Below are positions 1-7,600 of a DNA stretch of 9,273 nucleotides, one piece after another (position 1 is the stretch's first letter; each line of letters starts with the position of its first letter). A program made the translations under genes and the position numbers. Below the pieces are notes generated by a model. The model saw only the letters and a list, made by a program, of their open reading frames with translations, was not told the DNA's origin and made no database searches. This DNA comes from Kiritimatiellia bacterium (GTDB lineage: Bacteria; Verrucomicrobiota; Kiritimatiellia; SLAD01): contig SLAD01000319.1 in assembly GCA_007126995.1 (NCBI GenBank), positions 1 to 9,273 of the forward strand. Direction: 5' to 3'.

Positions 1-889
1 AGGTGACCTCCAGCGTGTTGGCCTGACTTTGCCGCAGTATGCCCATGCCGATGGTCGGCGTTTGAATAAAACGGGCTAGGTTACGTTCATTTTCACTGCC
101 CCGAACGACTTCGGCCACGTCGCTTATCCTGACCGGCACACCATCACGTGAAGCGATCACGATATCTTGAAAATCTTCCGGCCGACTGATGCGGCCTTGC
201 GTGCGCACGACAAATTCCCGCAACCGACTCTCGATCCGGCCACTGGGCAACTCGAGGTTTTCGCGTCGCAGCGCCTGCGCCACATCCATCACGGTCAAAT
301 CATGTGCGGCAAGGCGGGCCACATCCAGTTCGACGCGAACCGCGAAGCGCTGCGAGCCGCCGGCTTGTACCCGCCCAACGCCGGGCAAGACTTGGATACG
401 GTCGATCAACTGCCGATCAACGAAGTCCGCCAATTCCGTGCGACTCATCCAATCCGAATTGACGCTGACCCACATGATAGGCTGCGCATCGACGTCCAGC
501 TTCACCACCGTGGGGGGATCAATGTCGTCCGGTAAGCGGCGCCGCACGCGCGCCACCGCATCGCGGACGTCTTGTGCGGCGACGTCGACATTGACTTCCA
601 GCTCAAACTCGACGGTGATTTGCGCGCGTTCCTCGCGCGTTTGCGAGGTGATGGTCTTAATGCCCTCGACTGTGTTGACCTCTTCCTCGATCAGGTCGGT
701 CACTTCCGTTTCCATTACATCGGGCGCAGCGCCCCGCCAGTCAACGGTGACGGTCACCACGGGGACATCAACATCCGGCAACTCGCGAACCGATAGGGCA
801 TTATAGCCGATGATCCCGGCGATCAGGATGAGGATCGTGAAAACCCAGGCCAGCACGGGGCGGCGAATGGAAAGATCGGACAGATACAC
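1..889 (-). CDS. RND efflux permease, N-terminal part (cut by left edge)
   Basis: Translation from the GTG at 889-887 gives 296 residues that run off the window. The protein begins with YLSDLSIRRPVLAWVF followed by one hydrophobic segment (about residues 11-31), then LPDVDVPVVTVTVDWRGA and a periplasmic porter domain rich in short beta/alpha units. This is the classic start of inner-membrane RND pumps of the hydrophobe/amphiphile (AcrB/MdtB/MexF-like) type, which exchange protons for exported compounds. About 1000-1050 residues are expected, so more than two thirds lies outside. GTG is chosen because the upstream adaptor's TAA stop is in the same frame two codons earlier. A GAGGA ribosome site also lies 7 nt upstream, inside the end of the adaptor gene, and the next in-frame ATG comes about 60 codons in, after the first membrane helix. 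It follows the adaptor by 3 nt, so the two are probably translationally coupled. The TM4 aspartate pair cannot be checked here. The substrate is unknown. Confidence 0.93.
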   Translation of the reverse strand, partial: MYLSDLSIRRPVLAWVFTILILIAGIIGYNALSVRELPDVDVPVVTVTVDWRGAAPDVMETEVTDLIEEEVNTVEGIKTITSQTREERAQITVEFELEVNVDVAAQDVRDAVARVRRRLPDDIDPPTVVKLDVDAQPIMWVSVNSDWMSRTELADFVDRQLIDRIQVLPGVGRVQAGGSQRFAVRVELDVARLAAHDLTVMDVAQALRRENLELPSGRIESRLREFVVRTQGRISRPEDFQDIVIASRDGVPVRISDVAEVVRGSENERNLARFIQTPTIGMGILRQSQANTLEVT

Positions 890-892
890 GTC

Positions 893-1972
893 TTAGTCCT
901 CGCTTTGGTTCCGGTCGCGAACCCTCACTCCGGGCTGCAAACGTTGGTGCCCCGCAGCCACTACGCGCTCGCTGACAGAAACCCCTTCACGTATTTCGAT
1001 GTAGCCCGGTTCCCGCTCGCCCAAACGGACCCGGCGTAGATCCGCACGATCATCGTCATCAATCACGTAGACTGAGTATCCGCCCATGTCGGAAATTAAT
1101 GCTTCTTCCGGAATGACGATCGCCCGTTCGATCATGGTCACATCGAGTTCCACATTCACGAACTGATTCGGGCGCAAGGCGAGGTCCGCATTATCGATCA
1201 AGGCGCGCGCGGCGATGGTGCGAGTGGCTGGATTAATCAACGGATCAACAAAATAAACCTCTCCCTCAAAAGTGCGATCCGGATGGGCTGCCGTTGTGAC
1301 GCGAACGTTCTGGCCAATTTCAATTAAGGGCAGGTAGCGCTCAGGCAGGTTGAAGTCGAGCTTAATGATGTCGAGTTTGACCAAGTCAAATAGCGGAGAG
1401 CCCGCTTGAATATAGTCTCCCAGCGAAACGTGGCGTCGTCCCAATTGGCCTTCGATCGGGGCGCGCACGGTCGTGTCGGCAAGGCGACGCCGCATCAAAC
1501 CAAGCTCGGCCTCCGCCGCCTTGAAACCGGCACGCGTCTCAATCATTTCGGCCTCAGTAATCAGTTCCTGTTCGAACAGCGGTTCCCGTCGCCGGACCTG
1601 CGCTTGCATTTCCTCGAAGCGTGCTTCGGCGCGTTTGACATCCAGGTCGGAGCGTTCATCATCGATGCGTAAGAGCACGTCGCCTTGGGAAACCCAGTCA
1701 CCTTCGCGGGCCTTAATCTGTATGATTTGGCCACCGACTTCGTTCCGCACTTGAATCTGTTCATCAGCGCGCAAGCTGCCAACGGCGCGCGCGACCAGTT
1801 GCCATTCACGCTCTTCCACGACGGTCGCTTCCACGGTAACCACCCGTTCTGCGCGTTCTTCACCTTCTTCATTCTCGCCACGGCCACAGCCGCTAGAGAT
1901 GATCAACGCCAAGCTGGCAGCGAGGGCGAAAGGCGCGGGTATAGACGCAAAGCTGCGGCGCCGTCCGGTCAT
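893..1972 (-). CDS. RND periplasmic adaptor (HlyD/AcrA-type membrane fusion protein), probable lipoprotein
   Basis: This 359-aa protein has the layout of adaptors that bridge an RND permease and a TolC-type channel. It has a basic, hydrophobic N-terminus ending in ISSGC (Cys29, an imperfect lipobox), which suggests a lipid-anchored periplasmic protein. A charged linker follows, then a first lipoyl half-motif (about 80-105, GGQIIQIKAREGDWVSQGD). A charged helical hairpin (about 107-164) precedes the second lipoyl half (about 165-201, TVRAPIEGQLGRR then GDYIQAGSPL). A beta-barrel (about 203-278) and a C-terminal membrane-proximal domain complete it. The start ATG overlaps the TGA of the TolC-family gene by 4 nt (ATGA), with an AGGA-type ribosome site just upstream. 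The next gene, an RND permease, begins 3 nt after the stop. Membership in a tripartite pump is very likely; the exported compound cannot be told. Confidence 0.93.
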   Translation of the reverse strand: MTGRRRSFASIPAPFALAASLALIISSGCGRGENEEGEERAERVVTVEATVVEEREWQLVARAVGSLRADEQIQVRNEVGGQIIQIKAREGDWVSQGDVLLRIDDERSDLDVKRAEARFEEMQAQVRRREPLFEQELITEAEMIETRAGFKAAEAELGLMRRRLADTTVRAPIEGQLGRRHVSLGDYIQAGSPLFDLVKLDIIKLDFNLPERYLPLIEIGQNVRVTTAAHPDRTFEGEVYFVDPLINPATRTIAARALIDNADLALRPNQFVNVELDVTMIERAIVIPEEALISDMGGYSVYVIDDDDRADLRRVRLGEREPGYIEIREGVSVSERVVAAGHQRLQPGVRVRDRNQSED

Positions 1973-3267
1973 TCCTGCACCTCAACGAAGTCGGACGCGA
2001 ATTCCCCAATCACCAACTCTACGCGCAGTTTGGCGACCTCGAAATCGTACTCTTGTCGGACCAGTTCGGTGCGGGCGAAATCCAATTCGTTCAGGGCGGT
2101 GCTGACATCGAGGCTGGTCGCCAGCCCAACACGGGCTTGCTCGGAGAGCGTACGAAAATTCTCTTCGGCCAGCGCGACCTCTTTACGTAACGCCACCAGA
2201 TCCTCGCGCACGTTCATTAATTCCAGCAAGGCTTGTTGCACCTCCAGCTGGATCGTCTTCTCGAGGTCAACAACCTGCAGTTCTGCCTGTGTGATGCGGT
2301 CCTCCTGTTGCAGACGAGAAATACGGCGGCCGCCCCCATCCCAGAACTCGTAGCGCGCAACGGCCGCAACTTCCCACCAATTGTTGCGGCGATTCATACT
2401 CTCGGGGTCGACGAAAGAATGGTTGTACTGCAATTCGAGTGTCGGCCAGGCCTGACGCCTTATGACGGTGCGCTGTTCCGAGGCGGAGTCGATCTGCATG
2501 CGAGCGGCGATCAGGTCATTGCGCTGATCCAGAGCCTGCATAAACAATTCGTGCAGCACTTCCGACTCAGGATCGGCGGCGGGGGAAGGCGGCTTAACCT
2601 CAAATGCATAATCGGCATCGAGGCCCAAGCGACGCGCCAAATCGGCGCGGGCGACATCATGCGCGTTGATCGCAGCGACGAGATTTCGGCGCGCACGCGC
2701 TTCATCGACCTCCGCGCGTAATAGTTCCGTACGGCGCGCTTCGCCGGCATCGAACCGTGCCTTCGCGCGTGCCACTTCCTGAGTGCTCAAGGCGACCGTT
2801 TGCTGGGCTAAGTCCACCTGCTTACCCGCACTCAATACCCCGTAGTAAATCTGGCTGACGTCGAAGAGCGACAGACGAATGGCATGAACCAAGGCCTGTG
2901 CCTCTGCGCGCTCAAGTGCGATACCCAAGCGTCGAGCGGGCAAGACGCGGCCGTCGAAGAGCGGTTGACTGGCGGTGATGGTGGCGCTCCAAGAGTCCTC
3001 CGGAATCACGATGCGACCGTCCTGGCGCACTTCCGATTCGGGCCGGTCATAGCGGCCGGCCGCGGTGAGACGCGGTGAGATGATGGTCCAAGCACGGTCA
3101 ATTTCCCGTTCCGCGATACTCACCTCACGACGCTGAATTTCAATCCGCTCATCACTTTCGAGGGCGAGCAGCAGCGCCTCATCAAGCGTGATCATCTCTG
3201 CGTGCGTAAAGGTTAGTGCCAAGGGCAACAAGACCGCTGTACGTATGAAAGTTGTGACGTTATTCAT
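1969..3267 (-). CDS. TolC-family outer membrane efflux channel
   Basis: This 432-aa protein matches outer membrane efflux proteins (OEP/TolC fold), which trimerise into a beta-barrel in the outer membrane plus a long alpha-helical periplasmic tunnel. The start at ATG 3267 gives a good signal peptide (MNNVTTFIRTAVLLPLALTF, probable cleavage after THA near residue 23), and an AGGAGA ribosome site sits at 3277-3282. An in-frame TTG at 3315 would add 16 polar residues in front of the signal peptide and is unlikely. The mature protein opens with ITLDEALLLALESD, typical of OEP repeat 1. Two related halves of long amphipathic helices follow, each with a beta-hairpin strand pair (SATITASQPLFDGR about 94-107; AAVARYEFWDGGGRR about 301-315), the usual internal duplication. 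It is first in a three-gene operon with an adaptor (4-nt overlap) and a permease. It is the only outer membrane channel in the window. Confidence 0.94.
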   Translation of the reverse strand: MNNVTTFIRTAVLLPLALTFTHAEMITLDEALLLALESDERIEIQRREVSIAEREIDRAWTIISPRLTAAGRYDRPESEVRQDGRIVIPEDSWSATITASQPLFDGRVLPARRLGIALERAEAQALVHAIRLSLFDVSQIYYGVLSAGKQVDLAQQTVALSTQEVARAKARFDAGEARRTELLRAEVDEARARRNLVAAINAHDVARADLARRLGLDADYAFEVKPPSPAADPESEVLHELFMQALDQRNDLIAARMQIDSASEQRTVIRRQAWPTLELQYNHSFVDPESMNRRNNWWEVAAVARYEFWDGGGRRISRLQQEDRITQAELQVVDLEKTIQLEVQQALLELMNVREDLVALRKEVALAEENFRTLSEQARVGLATSLDVSTALNELDFARTELVRQEYDFEVAKLRVELVIGEFASDFVEVQE

Positions 3268-3276
3268 ATTCTTGTC

Positions 3277-3282
3277 TCTCCT
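3277..3282 (-). promoter_or_regulatory. Ribosome binding site that decides the TolC-family start
   Basis: The minus strand reads AGGAGA here, 9 nt before the ATG at 3267. Together with the signal peptide that begins exactly at that ATG, this argues for 3267 over the in-frame TTG at 3315. Confidence 0.7.
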
Positions 3283-3314
3283 GCTTATGAAGCCTGGTTC
3301 ACTTGGTCTGTTCA

Positions 3315-3344
3315 ATTAAACACATTTGTAACGAATGATTTGCA
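3315..3344 (-). promoter_or_regulatory. Weak candidate sigma-70-type promoter for the TolC/adaptor/RND operon
   Basis: On the minus strand a TTTAAT hexamer (3320-3315, one mismatch to TATAAT) lies 18 nt downstream of TGCAAA (3344-3339, only three matches to TTGACA). Transcription would start near 3308 and give a leader of about 40 nt that includes the ribosome site. It lies in the most AT-rich part of the gap between the two gene blocks, where a promoter is expected. The -35 match is poor, so this is a guess by position and composition; an activator-dependent or different promoter is equally possible. Confidence 0.2.
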
Positions 3345-3350
3345 CCATCA

Positions 3351-3370
3351 GCCGACTCGCTGAAGTCGGT
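3351..3370. other. Short inverted repeat / hairpin upstream of the TolC-family gene
   Basis: CCGACT (3352-3357) pairs with AGTCGG (3364-3369) around a 6-nt loop, with a possible G-T pair outside it. It lies about 85 nt before the TolC-family start, just upstream of the weak promoter candidate. It has no T-run on either side, so an operator half-site pair or chance are more plausible than a terminator. Confidence 0.35.
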
Positions 3371-3388
3371 GAACTCCATATATCCTGA

Positions 3389-3427
3389 CAACCCGGTCCA
3401 CCCTACCACAATTGGGTGACCGGGTTG
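3389..3427 (-). terminator. Long hairpin between the two operons, possible terminator
   Basis: CAACCCGGTC-C-ACCC (3389-3403) pairs with GGGTGACCGGGTTG (3414-3427). This makes a 10-bp and a 4-bp stem separated by a single bulged base, with a 10-nt AT-rich loop. It starts 44 nt after the stop of the second YeeE/YedE gene in the direction of transcription, the expected place for a 3' end. No T-tract follows on the minus strand (TCAGGATATATGG), so classic intrinsic termination is uncertain. It may instead protect the 3' end of the upstream mRNA, be a dispersed palindromic repeat, or act as a regulatory site for the downstream operon. Confidence 0.45.
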
Positions 3428-3471
3428 CAGCCTTAATCCGTCGAGGCGGCTGCTCGATGTCCGGGCATGAA

Positions 3472-3996
3472 TCAGAGCTTCACCCGTTCGAACCAGCGAA
3501 ACAGCGCCATTACGCCGGCCAAGAGGATGACGATCACAATCCAGTGCGACACGCTCAAAACGCCCGGTAACGTGATCTGGCCCAAATCGCCCCACGTGAG
3601 TACCGTTTCGCTCATCCAAGGATGGAGTGTGGCATAGAATGAAGCACCCACCAGCATGCCAATGATGCCAAACACCGCGTGCCAACGCCCTTCGCCCAAG
3701 GCCCCGATAGAGGTGCCCGGACAGAGCCCAAAGAGGCCCCAGCCAATCCCAAACAGCAGGCCGCCGATGATGTTGGCACCCAAGATCGTTGGTTTGAGGT
3801 TCAGGACCTCCATGCCGAAATCGTGCATGAGGTAAATGCCAATCATGCCCACCAGAATGGCGGACATCATGAACTTGATAATGGTCATGTCCATCAAGCG
3901 CAGTGCGCCAAGCTGTTTCTCATAGCGCAGCACGCGCCCTTTTTGCAGTAGAAAGCCGAAGACCAGGCCGGTCAAAAGTCCGTAGAACAAGTTCAT
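3472..3996 (-). CDS. YeeE/YedE family transporter half, DUF6691-like (second half)
   Basis: This 174-aa, strongly hydrophobic protein has about four to five membrane helices (roughly 3-17, 40-56, 70-91, 106-122, 149-167). It carries the family signatures QKGRVLRYEKQLGALRLMD, then IKFMMSAILVGMIGIYLM, and GLCPGTSIGALGEGR with Cys92. YeeE/YedE proteins (for example TsuA) are membrane channels for thiosulfate or related sulfur species that relay the substrate along conserved cysteines. In many bacteria the family is split into two genes, as here; pairs of this kind occur in the BigR-regulated operons of Xylella and Agrobacterium. The ATG overlaps the TGA of the first half by 4 nt and has a near-perfect ribosome site. 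Transport of a reduced sulfur compound across the inner membrane, together with its partner, is the likely role; the exact substrate is not shown. Confidence 0.9.
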   Translation of the reverse strand: MNLFYGLLTGLVFGFLLQKGRVLRYEKQLGALRLMDMTIIKFMMSAILVGMIGIYLMHDFGMEVLNLKPTILGANIIGGLLFGIGWGLFGLCPGTSIGALGEGRWHAVFGIIGMLVGASFYATLHPWMSETVLTWGDLGQITLPGVLSVSHWIVIVILLAGVMALFRWFERVKL

Positions 3997-4517
3997 GATG
4001 CTGAACCTCCTTTATAGATCAAATTGGCGACGATTAGTCCGCCCGTAAAAAAGAATAGTAATGAGATGAACCCACTGACGGACAATTGCATCAGTCCGCT
4101 CAGGCCATGCCCACTGGGGCAGCCATCCGCGAGGCGCGCCCCGAACATGGCGAATATGCCGCCCACGAACGCAACCCCGCCGCGCTTCCAGGTATTCGGA
4201 CCAAAACGGTCCGCCCACATGGGGGGAACGGCCTCACGCTTAAATGAGCGATCTTGCCACGCCCCGATAGCCGCACCGATCAGGATGCCGACCAGCACCA
4301 TGCCCTGCCAATCGAAGCGAGGCGCGGTGCTTTGATAGTACTCATTGTTGGCGACTCGATCCGGCAGGATCACCTGCTCAATCGCGCCTGCGGCACGCAC
4401 GAAAGTGGTCGATGCGCCGAGGAATTGCCCGGTAAAGCCAACCGAGGCAATCGCCAACAGCCCGACCAAGGCACCCGCCAGATACGGGTTCCAGCCTCCA
4501 TCATGGTATTTTGTCAT
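3993..4517 (-). CDS. YeeE/YedE family sulfur transporter half (first half)
   Basis: This 174-aa membrane protein has about four helices (roughly 11-33, 71-88, 113-130, 143-166). It carries the YeeE/YedE hallmark GARLADGCPSGHGLSG (126-141), with Cys133 in the position of the conserved cysteine of the GCxSGHxxSG motif. The region around 31-43 (FLGASTTFVRAAG) corresponds to the first conserved substrate-path segment of the family. Full-length homologues are roughly 350 aa and contain two such halves; here the halves are separate and presumably pair in the inner membrane. The start ATG at 4517 has AGGAG 6 nt upstream and lies 9 nt after the DUF6132-like gene. The stop overlaps the second half by 4 nt, which suggests coupled, near-equal synthesis. 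The role in thiosulfate or sulfane-sulfur transport is inferred from the family. Confidence 0.9.
   Translation of the reverse strand: MTKYHDGGWNPYLAGALVGLLAIASVGFTGQFLGASTTFVRAAGAIEQVILPDRVANNEYYQSTAPRFDWQGMVLVGILIGAAIGAWQDRSFKREAVPPMWADRFGPNTWKRGGVAFVGGIFAMFGARLADGCPSGHGLSGLMQLSVSGFISLLFFFTGGLIVANLIYKGGSAS
4005..4012 (-). promoter_or_regulatory. Near-consensus Shine-Dalgarno for the second YeeE/YedE half
   Basis: The minus strand reads AAGGAGGT, 8 nt before the ATG at 3996 and inside the 3' end of the preceding gene. It is the strongest ribosome site in the window. With the ATGA overlap, it should ensure efficient translation of the second half. Confidence 0.75.
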
Positions 4518-4526
4518 GTTGTTCTC

Positions 4527-4697
4527 CTATTTTCCTGCTGTCATGAGGGCGCCGACAAGGGCCCATAAAGTGACGGATATATACAGATTGCTTTGCAACG
4601 GACACGCCCCGGTGCGGCAACCAATGAATCGATAGATGGCGTAGCCCGCAATCCCGCCGACCACGGCGCCGATGAATATTTTCACTGCACTATGCAT
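4527..4697 (-). CDS. Small DUF6132-like membrane protein with GCxxGxCP motif
   Basis: This 56-aa protein has two predicted membrane helices (about 5-24 and 40-54) flanking FIGCRTGACPLQSNLYIS. The GCxxGxCP-x-x-S-N-x-Y-x-S pattern fits my recollection of the DUF6132 family, tiny membrane proteins of unknown function; this was not checked against a database. Cys27 and Cys32 are placed to lie at the membrane surface between the helices and could bind sulfur or metal or form a disulfide, which is inference. The start ATG at 4697 is chosen because AGGAG lies 7 nt upstream, and because an upstream extension would run back through the permease gene in another frame and add a non-hydrophobic stretch. 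It sits 2 nt after the RND permease stop and 9 nt before the YeeE/YedE pair, so it is an integral operon member. Confidence 0.85.
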   Translation of the reverse strand: MHSAVKIFIGAVVGGIAGYAIYRFIGCRTGACPLQSNLYISVTLWALVGALMTAGK

Positions 4698-4699
4698 GT

Positions 4700-7600
4700 C
4701 TATTCTCCTGTCTCTTTCCCTTTGGGACGATAAATCCGATAATAAACCGTAGGCACAAGGATCAACGTGAAGGCGGTGGACACGAATAATCCGAAAATCA
4801 GGGCCCAGGCCAATCCGCTGAAGATGGGATCCAAGGTGATCGGCCACGCGCCCAGCATGGTGGTGCCGGCCGTCAATAAAATCGGGCGCATGCGTACCGC
4901 GCCGGATTCGAGAATGGCGTCGCGCAGCGCCATGCCTTCGTTCACGGCCTGACGAATGAATTCAATCAGCACCAGAGCGTTGCGGACCACAATGCCGCTC
5001 AATGCAATCATCCCGATCATCGCGGTGGCGGTGAAAAAGACAGGCGTGTCGTATCCGCCGATATTCTGATTGGCAATCAAGTTCAGTAGCCAGAAGCCGG
5101 GCATGATCCCGATCATCGTCAGCGGGATGGACAGCATAATGACACCGGGGATGGCATAGGAGCCGGTCTGGTAAACCAGCAGAATGAAGATGCCGATCAG
5201 TGCGATGCCGAACGCGATCCCGAGATCACGGAAAACGTCCACCGTAATCTTCCATTCGCCCTCGCCGGTCCAGCTTAGGCGGATGCCCTCGGGGAGGGGA
5301 TGTTCCCGGAAGTGCTTTTGCAGCGCCAGAATGGCATAGGCCGGTCCGCGTCCAGCCATCTCGGACTGGACATACACCACGCGCTGCAAGTTCTTACGGA
5401 AGATGGGTTGGTCTTCGACTGTTTCCTCGAATTGACCTAGTTCGCCCAGCGGAACCAGTGTTCCTTGTTGACTGCGCACCGGTAATTGGGCGAGGCGGTC
5501 GGCAGAAGATCGTTCCGCACGTGTGAGTTGGAGGATGATTGGCCGCTCGTTCCGGTCCCGCTCGGTTTGCACCACGCCCGCACTGCGGCCGCCCAAAGCC
5601 AGTTGCAGGGTCTCGACAATCTCCACCGGGGCCACCCCGCTGAGCATGGCCTTCTCGTGATCAATCCGGAAGAAGAGCTTCTGATGCGTCGCCGCGCTGG
5701 AGTCGTCGATATCGACCATGCCCCCTTCCTTGTCCATGCGGGCGCGCACGGTGCGGGCGGCATCGATCGATTCTTCATAGGTGTGATGCGGCGCGCCGTA
5801 CACTTCGGCAACGACCGTCGCCATCACCGGCGGGCCGGGTGGCACCTCGACCAACTTGATATTCGCGTCCATCGTGTCGGCCAACTCGGTCAGTTCATCG
5901 CGTAGACTCAAAATCAGGTCATGGCTGCCCATGCGACGTTCCCGATGGTGTCGCAGATTGATGCGAATATCGGCCAAGTGCGGACCTTCCCGCATATAGT
6001 ACTGGCGCACCATGCCGTTGAAGTCCATCGGTGAGGCGCCACCGACGATGCTGCTGAACGCGACTACATCGGGTACACCCTGCAAATAGTCCTCGAACGC
6101 GCGCACCACGGCGTCGGTGCGCTCCAGCGTGGTCCCTTCCGGCATATCGATCACGATCTGAAACTCATTCTTATTATCGAAAGGCAGCATCTTGAGTGGT
6201 ACCAAGCCGGTCAGGGCCAAGGCGACCGAGCCGATAAAGAGCAGCGCTGTCACCCCGAAGAGCAGTCGACTCTTGCGCGGGGAATCGATAAACGGGGCCA
6301 CGACCCGGCTGTAGCCGCGGTGCATGCGCGATTTCGGCGCAGCGGATCCGCTTTTCACGTCCGTATCGGCTGGTTTGACGCGCAAAATCAGGCGCGCGAG
6401 GGTGGGGGTAATGGTCAAGGCCACCACCGTTGAGAAGAACACCGCGACCGGCACATTCATGGCCATGGGTGCCATATAGGGGCCCATCATGCCCGTGATG
6501 AAGAACATCGGGAAGAAGGACACCATCACTGCGAGAGTTGACAACACGATGGGGGGCATGACCTCCTGCATCGCCATCATGATCGCCTGCATGCGTGAGG
6601 CCTTGCCCATGCGCAAGTGGCGATAGATGTTTTCCACGCCTACGATCGGGTCATCCACCAGCAAGCCGAGTGTCAGAATCAAGGCGAACAATGTAACGCG
6701 GTTAATGGTGTAGCCATTCAGATAGTTGAAGAGGAGCGTCAGCGAGTAGGTGATCGGCACGGCGATGGCGACAATGATGCCTTCGCGCCAGCTCATCGTC
6801 AGCGCGAGCAAGGCGATCACGGTTAAGATCGCCAGGCCCAGCGACGTGACGAGGTTGTTGACCTTCTCGTCGGCGGTGGCCCCGTAATCGCGGGTGATGT
6901 GCAGGTCGATGTCGTCGGGGATGACGCTGCCGGACAGCTCTTGCAGCATTTCTTGCACATCAGCCGCCACGCGGACCGCGTTGCTGCCTGCCTTCTTGGC
7001 CACGGCCAGGGTTACCGCCGGCAAGGGCGCGGAATCGATGCCTGCCTTTTCCGCTGCCGGCCCATAGCCGAAGCGATGGTAGGTGCTGATCTCGGCGGGG
7101 CCGTCGCGCACTGTCGCGACGTCCCGTAGCCGTACAAGGCGGTCATCCCGCACGCGCAGCACAAGGGATTCGAGATCACGCTTGGTTTGCAGGAAGGGCC
7201 CGGCCTCAACGGGAATCCACGTGTCGCGTTGCTCGAAGGCACCGCTGGCGACTTGCGCATTGGCGGCGTGGATAGCGCGCTCGACTTCGAGTGCCGTGAT
7301 GTGATGCGCGTGCAGGGCGGCGGGGTCCAGGTAGACCTGCATGACGCGGGATTCGCCCCCATGCAAGGTGATGCGGGCGGTATTCGGGATGCGTTGCAGG
7401 TATTCGATCACTTCCTCCGCCACGCGATGCAGCTCATAGGTGTCGTGCCGCTTGCTGTACAGCGCCGCCGTGATGATCGGGACGTCATCAATCTCGATCG
7501 GGCGCACGACCCAGTCGCTGATGCCGGGCGTGACGCGATCAATATTGGAAAAGAGCTTATTGTATAATTTGATCAGGCTGTCTTCGCGATCTTCACCGAC

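Noticed and set aside
167..806. Open frames on the plus strand (also around 1685-2353, 5486-5905 and 7187-7567)
   Set aside because: They lie antisense to well-recognised genes, have arginine-, serine- or histidine-rich low-quality translations and show no family features; they are frame shadows in GC-rich DNA.
3268..3315. Longer TolC-family protein starting at an in-frame TTG at 3315
   Set aside because: It would put 16 polar residues before a complete signal peptide, while ATG 3267 has a good ribosome site.
3299..3685. Minus-strand open frame across the end of the second YeeE/YedE half and the spacer
   Set aside because: It overlaps a clear transporter gene in another frame and its translation has no recognisable domain or membrane pattern.
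4698..4847. N-terminal extension of the small DUF6132-like protein up to 4847
   Set aside because: The extension overlaps the permease coding sequence in another frame, is not hydrophobic or family-like, and ATG 4697 has AGGAG at ideal spacing.
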